The notes under the pieces are model-generated. The model made no database searches, was not told the DNA's origin, and was given only the letters and a program-made list of their open reading frames with translations. From assembly GCA_900088475.1 (NCBI GenBank), contig FLMG01001065.1, positions 41,511 through 68,092 of the forward strand: a DNA stretch of 26,582 nt. Direction: 5' to 3'. Shown here piece by piece: positions 19,806 through 26,582 of the stretch. Origin of the DNA: Hyphochytrium catenoides (Eukaryota; Sar; Hyphochytriomycetes; Hyphochytriales; Hyphochytriaceae). Both the position numbers and the translations under genes were made by a program. Positions within the stretch are counted from its first letter, which is position 1, and each line of letters begins with the position of its first letter.

Positions 19806-20412
19806 GGTGGCCAGCCTTCGCTTCTTATTGGAAGATACGCGTGCAATGGCCCTAGGATGGCGCAAGAGAGAAAGAGAGAGAGAGAGCGTGAGGAGAAGAG
19901 ACACTTTTTTCGTCAGAACGTAGTGAGAAAGGCATTGAAGGAGAAGAGTTAAGGGATAGGTTGAGGGGATAATAATGAAGAATGACTAGTGCCATGGGGA
20001 GGATCCGATTGCGACAGCAGAGAGTTGAAGAGAGGGAGAAACTGGCCTTCACACACATTCGTCTCGTCCTCAATATTTCTGTGGGATCGGCGTCCAAGAA
20101 GTGATCAATCTAGCCGGGACATGACCTCCTCCATATCCCTTTTTTTCATCTCTCTCTCTCTCTTTCTTTCTCTCTGTCTCTCTCCCTTCTCTCCTTTCTG
20201 TCAGCTTCATCAGCCTCTGCCCTCAAACTAGAACTATGTGAGGAGAGAGGAGATAACTTTGTGTCAACCATTGTTTGCTTGCTGTCTCTTCATCACTATT
20301 CATCTTTCACTTTCCAGCGCAAACGTACACACAGAAAGTCACCCCGGCTGACTGGCAGCAACCACTAAAGCAGTAAGAAGAGACGAGAAGAAGAGTTGAT
20401 CAATTTGTAGCC
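17133..20412. other. CT-rich intergenic region between kinase and SOD-like gene
   Basis: No gene recognised in 3.3 kb. The part up to 18430 is mostly pyrimidine-rich on the plus strand. 18430-18700 is purine-rich, 18790-19130 is mixed, and 19150-19440 is CT-rich with a perfect 19-bp tandem duplication (unit 'tctactattccctgtttcc', about 19300-19340). 19767-19802 is a (CT)n microsatellite. Open frames (up to 149 codons) are compositional. The kinase 3' UTR follows 17132 and the SOD-like promoter precedes 20413; no poly(A) signal or promoter motif is clear. Confidence 0.5.
19767..19802. repeat. (CT)18 microsatellite
   Basis: Uninterrupted dinucleotide run. Confidence 0.95.
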
Positions 20413-21198
20413 ATGATAAAGCTCGTCTCTCTTCTCGCCGCGTCCTCCCTCCTGCTCATCCTCACGCCATCCACCTCAGAAGCCTCAAAGATCCGCGGCG
20501 TTGGTGACATTCACCGCGATAAAGATCTGCGCTACTGCGACCCGACCACCGGAGATGAGTGCGGCACGTGCCTGACCGCATCCTTCGCGGAGGCGGGAGA
20601 GGGCGTCGGCTGGTTTGATTCTTCCTTTGGCCTCTGCTGGGGAGAGAAGAAGGATAAGGCCTTGGTGTCCCTCTGGGTAGACCTCAGAGATGTGCTTAAG
20701 AAGGACAACCGCCACGTCCTGCCTGCGAACTGCTCTCTGGAAACCATGACTTACCATCTGCACAGCAAATGGGAGCATCCTGAGGGCAAGGATTGGGGCC
20801 TAGGAGCAGAGTGCGGACCCGCGCTCACCAGCGGGCACTACGATCCCACCTTCGCTTGCGGACCCTCTTCAGAGCACGTCGCGAGCGGGGCGTGCAAGGA
20901 CAAAGGAAAGGACCCTGCGCAGTATAAATGTCTGGGGAACTACCAGGAGTATCGGAAAGACCCGCAGATCTGCGAGCTGGGAGACACGTCGGGAAAGGGC
21001 GGATACTTGAAGTTCCCTGGGAAGAAGCGCGTCGTGGAGGAGACCTTCGTTGACGTGACGCCTCCATCTTACTACGAGTTCAGGAACGGGAAGTATAAGA
21101 GTCTTGTCTTTCATTGTGCCGGAGGACAAAGAGCTTTCTGTGCCAAGCTTGAGCTCAAAGAGTGTGGCGGGGGACCTGAGAAGGAGAAGGCTTTTTAA
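20413..21198 (+). CDS. Secreted Cu-only superoxide dismutase-like protein
   Basis: Single open frame of 261 codons, GC-richer and free of the CT repeats that surround it. Seen: an N-terminal signal peptide (MIKLVSLLAASSLLLIL, likely cleaved near residues 23-25), then a Cys-rich region. The Cu/Zn-SOD landmarks appear in order: YHLH (His115, His117), SGHYDP (His142), CELGDTSGKGG (Asp191) and SLVFHCAGG (His234). These four His match the copper ligands. The Zn-site His normally in 'RHVGD' is replaced (CELGD has Glu188), and the position of the other Zn ligand (His155 at best) is uncertain. Known: Cu-only SODs of fungi and other eukaryotes are secreted or cell-surface enzymes with a similar 'CEVGDLSGKHG' motif and no Zn. 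Inference: extracellular superoxide removal or redox signalling. The roughly 110-residue Cys-containing N-terminal part is unlike classical SOD. The start has context tagccATGA and precedes the signal peptide directly. Confidence 0.8.
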   Translation: MIKLVSLLAASSLLLILTPSTSEASKIRGVGDIHRDKDLRYCDPTTGDECGTCLTASFAEAGEGVGWFDSSFGLCWGEKKDKALVSLWVDLRDVLKKDNRHVLPANCSLETMTYHLHSKWEHPEGKDWGLGAECGPALTSGHYDPTFACGPSSEHVASGACKDKGKDPAQYKCLGNYQEYRKDPQICELGDTSGKGGYLKFPGKKRVVEETFVDVTPPSYYEFRNGKYKSLVFHCAGGQRAFCAKLELKECGGGPEKEKAF

Positions 21199-23749
21199 GA
21201 TCTGACCACCAGTCTCTCTCTCAGCTTCTGACTGCTTTATTGTTCAGCTGGGAGTGAAGAAGGCCGCCAATGAAAACAGCGCCTTCAAGTGGTTGCTGGC
21301 CTTCCTGGTTGCGCCTCCACGCTTTTGATATTTTTTATAAATAAGTGAAAAGTAATGATCAACTGTTCATCGTTTCCTTCTCATCGTGATAAAGAGGACA
21401 TTCACTGACGGAGTTGACAACCTTAAGAAATCTTAAAAAGTGGACGGTTGGCACTCTCCAGATGGGCTCCAGGGTTATTCTCCACAGAAGAGTTAGTGCC
21501 AATTATGCCTTGAGGGGCCACTGCTCCGGATATGTGTCGGAAGAACGCTGGCGGTCAGGATGAGGTTCTTGCCCCTGAGGAGCTTGAGGCAAAGCCGCCA
21601 GGGTGGTGGGAGGAGGAAGAAGAACATGATCCACTATCAGCACAAGTCTGGCCTTTCATCGTCAGAGAGTGTTCACAAGTTTTCCATCTACATCCCCTCG
21701 ATGCTGCTCCTGCGCTTCCTTCTTCTCGTCTTCCCTATAATCCCTGGCGTATCTCCTGTTGCTCTCCTCCTTTTTCTTCTCCTCCCGCTTGAGGCGGCAC
21801 CGCCACCTGCTGTTTCTTTCAATCCTACTTTTTGTCGTCGCCTTCTAGTGGACGCAGCAGGTCGCTGTGGCGAGCTGACTATTAGGAAGAATGTGCTTTG
21901 TAGCGTCACTTGCTTCAACAACAGGCGGCGCGAATTCTAAACTTGGCGGACCTACACCGGCGAGTCCTCCCACCGACAGCAACAGTATGCTGCACGAGAG
22001 GACGGTCTATAAATAAGGAGGTCCAAGTAATCAAGAACTTATGTCATTGTGGTCTGCGGAACACCTATATAGGAGAGAGGCCTCTGTTTTACTCCACCCT
22101 GTTCAGTCTCGACAGAAAAGTCTCTTACCTGGGCACCCACCTGTTGCCGATCCACTCATGATGTCTAACGACGGGAAACGTGGTCTTCCTCTCCGCCCAA
22201 GAATTGTACACGACATCTACAAGCACCACCTTGTAGAACTGCTCTGCATTCTGGTGAATAAATACTTTACGGCGCACTCCGCTCTCCGCTATTGGCGGGC
22301 GTCGTCCCCGTACGCTAACAACGATGCTCTAGGCGCTGTCCATTTCCTCCGGGGCCGAAGCACAGCGATCTTGGAAAGCGGTCGGCGGTAGCCAGTTTGT
22401 TTCTTGAAAATCAGACTTTGCTCTAGCAACCCGACGATTTCTAAGATGGGAAACATTGAGTCCCATGGTCCTCGGACTATTCTCATGAAATAGTCACAAA
22501 CCTCTTGGAGATGAGGGCTACATAGTGGCCTACACAAAACAAGCGAGAAGAATGTGGTAGTTCACCAGAAAGATGAGATGCAGCAGTAGGAGGAAAGACA
22601 GATCCACAGTGCTTGCAGCGTCAATGAGAGGTTCTTTCTCGACAGACACAAAAAGTGTTGTAAGGACAAGGAGGAAGAAGTGTCGGAGGAGGAAGAAGAG
22701 AATTTGAATGGCTGTGCTGACGACACCTACCCTTAGAGCTACAGTAGGGCAGAGCTTGCATGGCTGTCTGATACTCGTCTGAAGATGCGATCCACTTAGC
22801 CATCCTTTCTCTGCGAGGTTGATGTGATTCTCTTGGTAGTGCCATTCGCCACCTCCCCGCATGTTGTAGACCCGCTAGATAGAACATACTCCATTCTCGG
22901 TCTCTAATGCACAGAATTCTTGATGTGCAATGGACAACAAGGTTGGCGAGATGCCTTTTTCCCTCGCCTCTTTAGTAAACCCACCAAGTCTCCAGAAATG
23001 TAACATTGTCTGATTGCTTCAGTGCAAGGTAGAAAGTATGGAGCAACAGCGTCAAGCTTTGCTTTGCGGGAGCCCTTCGTAAGAAATTAATCTTCGCATT
23101 TCTACCTTTGAACCTTGATGTTAATTCTCTTCCTTTGCTTCCTCTGGGAAAGAGATGATTTTTCAGCTTGTCCTTAGATGCTTTCTTGTTGATGAGCTAG
23201 TTCGGTTCTTCGTGTTCTCAGTTTAGGGCCTTGACTGCTTTAGGAAACAATCAATGCCTTCTTCTAGTTTGCTAAAGAAATTATCATGATTCTCTGTCAA
23301 CGCTACGAAGCAAGACATAGTGACGTCTTCGACACAGAAGCGGAGTGATTCTCATTTACGACTGAGGCCAAGCATGAGGACACATCTCTTGTTTTTTGCC
23401 GAAGCGTCAGTGCCCGCCCACTGGGTAGACCCTCCTCACACATCAAAGATAATTCTTGAATGCTCAGAGCTCAACCCTTTACTTAAAAAAATTCAGGCTG
23501 CGGGGAGCTGTTGGAGTCTGAAAAGACAGCTATGTATGTGGACGGCGAGCTGGCATGCTTAGCTACCCTACTCCAAGCTCCAACCAAGTAGAAGCCGAGA
23601 CATGGAGCAAACAAGATATCCTGTTTGTATCTATTGCCTATGTCAGGATGTTCATATACCTTCAGGCCTCCCTGCTCGGGATATGAACTCTTTCTAAGTT
23701 ATAATCTTAGGTTTTATCATGGATTATTATGAATAGTTGACATAGTCCA
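21199..23749. other. Region with no recognised gene
   Basis: Mixed-composition DNA largely free of CT repeats. Frames worth naming are 21560-21940 (+, 126 codons, with a hydrophobic stretch of about 40 residues around MLLLRFLLLVFPIIPG), 22041-22391 (+, 116 codons) and 22862-22530 (-, 110 codons). None has a family signature and all overlap frames on the other strand. An AT-rich patch with 'tttttataaataag' near 21335 could serve the SOD-like transcript end. 22900-23750 shows nothing identifiable. Confidence 0.4.
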
Positions 23750-24715
23750 TGTTATAATGTATAGGATTTGAAGACACTCTTATTTATGTTATCTGGTCTA
23801 CTGATATAGACAGAAAGAGTATGAAGAGCTTATGGGACCTTTTTTTCCCGTTATCATGTAGTCTAGCTTAGAAACTGTGCCTTGTTAACTCTACATGACC
23901 CAGTTACTGTCTCCCCACTTCCCATGATGACTTACCTTGTGATAAAAGCCTAGTTACTAGAACCCTGAAACACTCTGTTTTGTGTCCTTTCCCTCTTATG
24001 AGGTAGAGTCTGGAAACTGAGAGCTTTTCCAGAGCTTTGTCAGCTTCAGCTCTCAACAGTTCAGGATAAAAGCTAGCTTGTGGGCCCTCAGTTGGAATTA
24101 TACTGGAGCACGCTCACTCTGGTAATGACATCGTCCATTCACCCATACTAATCAACAAACGGTACCGCTTCATCATTAACAAGACACTAACACCAAGGTT
24201 GTTCAGAATCACCATTTTGGATCCGCGCCATACAAAATGCTGGAAAGCTGAGCCAAATGCTCACCACCCACCGGCTTTCAGGAAGTCACGCTCTAAGGGG
24301 AATCTGTCAAATGCCTTGTAGCTGAAAGCACTGGTCGCCAAAGTAGAAGGCTAGCAACCTTTAAATATCCTGTCGTTAAGATCATCCCCCAAAGTGCATC
24401 TGCGAGCAGGTTGTGCCACTTAAACGATCACCCTAAGTGCCAATGAGCGGCGCTTTCCACCACCTTGCTCGCTTGCAGGTGCACTTGAGTTCTGCTGCCC
24501 ATAAGTCTCATTACTAACATGTTTTTAGCAGACCTCCTTTTCTTCCCACTTGTTGCTGACTTTGGCTAATATGCTGAGAGGAACTTTTTGATGAGGTTAC
24601 AGAGCTTGATGGCAATGCCTGAAGCTTCTGTATGAATCCAACAGTACAAGCAAGATGATACGGTAACAGCGGGACTGGGTAATGATATGATGGGATTTCA
24701 GTGAATGAATCATCA
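23750..24715 (-). mobile_element. Degenerate Ty1/copia LTR, copy 1, interrupted
   Basis: Starts TGTTATAATGTATAGG and follows LTR copy 2 (24924 onward) to about 24060: 'tttgaagacactcttattta', 'gagtatgaagagcttatggg', 'gacccagttact', 'gaaacactctgttttgtg'. The match breaks for about 530 bases of unrelated sequence and resumes at about 24590-24715 ('ggcaatgcctgaagcttc', 'gggactgggta'). It is the most diverged copy and lacks the last 220 or so bases of the LTR. Orientation is taken from copy 2. Confidence 0.65.
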
Positions 24716-24734
24716 AATCGGTCTGGTCTTCTCT

Positions 24735-24923
24735 GCAGATGGTTTCGTCGTCCTAATGCACTCCAGGACTCCAACTACGCAAATGTCTCACCTTCTACCA
24801 CGACTGTCCTTCAACTGCTCACGAACCCAACAATGGATTATCGATAGTGGTGCGTCTGATCACGTCACGAGAGAAAAGAGCTGGTTCCGCGAATATCAAG
24901 ACATCAAATCCGTCACGCTATAC
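24735..24923 (+). pseudogene. Ty1/copia gag-pol fragment: protease
   Basis: Plus-strand frame ending QQWIIDSGASDHVTREKSW and continuing to …SVTLY. WIIDSGASDH is the hallmark of copia-type aspartic protease (catalytic Asp-Ser-Gly at about 24843-24851), preceded by the Ser/Thr-rich linker usual after the gag zinc knuckle, which is not seen here. The frame is cut at 24923 by LTR copy 2. Its plus orientation is opposite to the RNase H fragment at 25699-25973, so it comes from a separate element. Confidence 0.8.
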
Positions 24924-25641
24924 TGATATAATGTATGGGATTTGAAGACACTCTTATTTAGGTTATGTGGTCTACTGATATGCTCGAAGTGAGTATGAAG
25001 AGCTTATGGGACCCTGTTTCCTGATTATCACGTTGTCTAGTTGTTCTAGAGAGTAACTGTGTCTCGTATAAACTACTAGACCCAGTTACTACTTCTTGAC
25101 GTCATATGATGACTTACCTGATGATAATAACCTAGTTATCATAACTCTGAAACACTTTGTTTTGTGCCTTCTTCCTCTTGTCAGATAGAGTCTGGAACTG
25201 TGAGCCTTTTAGATCTCTTGTCAGCTTCTGCTCTCCACATCCCCGCAGGTCCAGACTTCCTGAGTGTCCGTCGGCCTCCGCCTTGTCCTCTCCGGAAAGT
25301 AGACTTTAATGAACTTTACAGAGCTGGGTGGCAATGCCTGAAGCTTCGGTATGAGCACAATCTAGATGAAACGATAACAAAGGGACTGGGTATTGATCTG
25401 TGATTGAGTTTTCTCTGAATGAATGCTGAGTCCTGAGAGTCTGGGTCTCGATATCTTTGCTCTGCCTAGCTTCCCTCATCATCTCTCTCTCCTCTGCTGT
25501 TCCTGTGTTCTTCTGGATATTCTTCTCACATCCGTCTTTCCCATAACACAGGTCTACCCGTAACGTCTATGTCCCTGAGAGCTAGGTGTGTATAGAGAGT
25601 GACTACTGTACTACTGACAACCAACATTGTAGCACTCAACA
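24924..25641 (-). mobile_element. Ty1/copia LTR, copy 2, apparently full length (about 718 bp)
   Basis: Read on the plus strand it starts TGATATAATGTATGGG and ends GCACTCAACA. On the minus strand it starts TGTTGAGTGC directly after a purine tract, and ends in CA. These are the TG...CA ends expected of an LTR, placed as the 3' LTR of the minus-strand element whose RNase H end lies at 25699-25973. It interrupts a plus-strand copia protease frame. The partner 5' LTR and intact internal region are not in the window. Confidence 0.8.
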
Positions 25642-25650
25642 CTCCCCCTC
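25642..25650 (-). other. Polypurine tract of the copia element
   Basis: The minus strand reads GAGGGGGAG immediately before the LTR start TGTTGAG. This is the expected position of the plus-strand DNA primer used in reverse transcription. Confidence 0.7.
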
Positions 25651-25698
25651 ATGCCTAGCTTCTCAGGATCATCAGTGGTGAGGGTCGACTTAACTCAC

Positions 25699-25973
25699 CT
25701 AATTGTCGCTCTCACTCACTCTCTCCCCCTCAGACGAAGCTAGGTGGGTAGTAGTGGCAAGAGTACTGACACTAGGAGGGAGCACTCCAAGGTGAGGACG
25801 CAGTGTCCGAAAGAGAGGAGCAGGTAAAGGCTTGGTGAGGCAATCGGCTACCATAGCTGTAGAGGGAGTATAGACCAGCGTAATTTTTCCATTGGCGACC
25901 TTCTCTTGCAGGACACAGTGCTTGACATCTAAAGTCTTTGACTTTGGTCGTGAAGAGGAGCAGAGGACAATTG
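25699..25973 (-). pseudogene. Ty1/copia RNase H C-terminal fragment
   Basis: The minus-strand frame reads TIVLCSSSRPKSKTLDVKHC, then LQEKVANGKITLVYTPS and ADCLTKPLPAPLFRTLRPHLG. This matches the conserved end of copia pol (SRTKHID...H...REKV..G.I.LVYVPT...AD.LTKPLP...F..LR..LG). The usual 'TKHIDIRYHF' is degenerate here (TLDVKHCVL). The frame stops at 25699, about 50 bases before the polypurine tract, and its 5' side is cut at 25974 by LTR copy 3. Only about 90 residues of a polyprotein of well over 1000 remain. Confidence 0.85.
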
Positions 25974-26179
25974 TGTTATAATGTATGGGATTTGAAGACA
26001 CTCTTATTTAGGTTATGTGGTCTACTGATATACTCGAAGTGAGTATGAAGAGCTTATGGGACCCTGTTTCCTAGTTATCACGTCGTCTAGTTGTTCTGGA
26101 GAGTAGCTGTGTCTCGTATAAACTACTAGACCCAGTTACTACGTTTTGATGTCACATGATGACTTACCTGATGATAATT
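25974..26179 (-). mobile_element. Ty1/copia LTR, copy 3, truncated
   Basis: Starts TGTTATAATGTATGGG and is nearly identical to copy 2 over about 205 bases, much closer than copy 1. It interrupts the RNase H frame. It ends abruptly after 'cctgatgataat', where copy 2 continues 'aacctagttatc' and this copy passes into unrelated sequence. Confidence 0.8.
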
Positions 26180-26582
26180 GGCGAGCCCGAAGGGCGAAGC
26201 TTTTTTGTTTAGGTTTTTGCGTCAGGCGGTGCAGAAGTTTTTTCCGATTTGTTCGTCCGCCTCTGTCTGTCTGTCTGTCTGTCTGTCTGTGTATCTGTCT
26301 GTCTTCTGTTCACAGGTAGTAAATCGTACCCCCGGACCAGCACAATTCTGAGGTTGACGATAATTCATGATTTGTTTCCAATCACCATTTTTATAAGCAT
26401 TCTCTGTTCGAATAAACGTAAGTGCTTACGTAAATAGGAACATGAAAGGGGGGTAAAAAGAAACCAAAAGGACTTTGATAACAAACGCAAACGTCGTTAA
26501 TTCTGTGATTGGTCAGTTTTTGTAATCACCAGATAATCAATTCATCGAAAGCATATTGTTCGTCTTGGGTTCATTAGTTCAT
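26180..26582. other. Unassigned segment with GC hairpin and TCTG repeat
   Basis: Begins ggcgagcccgaagggcgaag, which contains a stem of gccc/gggc with a gaa loop (26185-26195), then a T-rich stretch. A (TCTG)n-type microsatellite lies at about 26261-26304, and a short palindrome acgtaag-tg-cttacgt at 26416-26431. No protein is recognised. It probably is the edge of another repeat family that meets or inserted into LTR copy 3. Confidence 0.45.
26261..26304. repeat. (TCTG)n tetranucleotide microsatellite, slightly interrupted
   Basis: About seven consecutive ctgt/tctg units, then a 'gtatctg' interruption and two more units. Confidence 0.9.

Noticed and set aside
21199-21330. Alternative last exon of the SOD-like gene (frame VQLGVKKAANENSAFKW... 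with a hydrophobic tail after an acceptor-like TTCAG)
   Set aside because: The acceptor needs phase 0, but the available GT sites near 21162-21165 give phase 1 or 2 and lead to stops; the continuous frame ending at 21198 is simpler.
21560-21940. Small membrane or secreted protein of 126 codons
   Set aside because: Only support is a hydrophobic run; overlapping frames on both strands are open and no homology is recognisable.
22041-22391. 116-codon frame resembling an exon
   Set aside because: No splice context, no motif, and no neighbouring exons could be found.
26400-26440. tRNA-like T-arm string 'gttcgaat'
   Set aside because: No matching acceptor, D-arm or anticodon stem could be folded around it.

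Overview
The window looks like nuclear DNA of a eukaryote, probably a microalga or other protist. It has spliced genes with CT- or GA-rich introns, very abundant (CT)n/(GA)n microsatellites, Ty1/copia LTR-retrotransposon debris, and an ethylene-receptor-type hybrid histidine kinase of a kind known from plants, streptophyte algae, cyanobacteria and some protists and fungi. The species cannot be named from the sequence. No tRNA, rRNA or CRISPR array was recognised. Most open frames here are translated dinucleotide repeats and were not called.

Layout. (1) 1-1902, minus strand: 5' and central part of an NmrA-like/atypical short-chain dehydrogenase gene; four exons can be joined in frame, and the gene runs off the left edge. 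(2) 1903-10600: no convincing gene. This block holds dispersed repeats. A CT-rich spacer repeat with a conserved 'ttgatgcaaaacaaaccc' core occurs in two clusters (about 2840-3485 and 7100-7770). Further blocks form a rearranged pair: 4585-5271 is repeated in inverted orientation at 7773-8537, while 3485-3600 plus 4330-4584 is repeated in direct orientation at 8545-8945. Between these lies a pair of perfect 18-bp inverted repeats 944 bp apart (5788 and 6767) and a 27-nt hairpin. (3) 10600-12112: CT-rich intergenic DNA with one weak candidate minus-strand exon (11459-11560).

(4) 12113-17132, plus strand: the main gene. Two exons encode a hybrid histidine kinase of about 1451 residues. In order it has an N-terminal TM and Ser-rich region, an ethylene-binding domain with the Cys/His copper ligands, a GAF-like region, HisKA, HATPase_c, a degenerate receiver and an intact receiver. 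(5) 17133-20412: CT-rich intergenic DNA. (6) 20413-21198, plus strand: a single-exon gene for a secreted Cu-only superoxide dismutase-like protein. (7) 21199-23749: no recognised gene. (8) 23750-26582: nested Ty1/copia remnants, with three copies of one LTR family, a protease fragment (+), an RNase H C-terminus with polypurine tract (-), and a sharp junction at 26179/26180 into unrelated sequence.

Functional reading: the kinase would be a membrane sensor passing phosphate from His654 to a receiver Asp (Asp1325), probably gated by a copper-bound small ligand such as ethylene. The SOD-like protein would act outside the cell or in the secretory path. Nothing in the sequence shows that the three genes are co-regulated.
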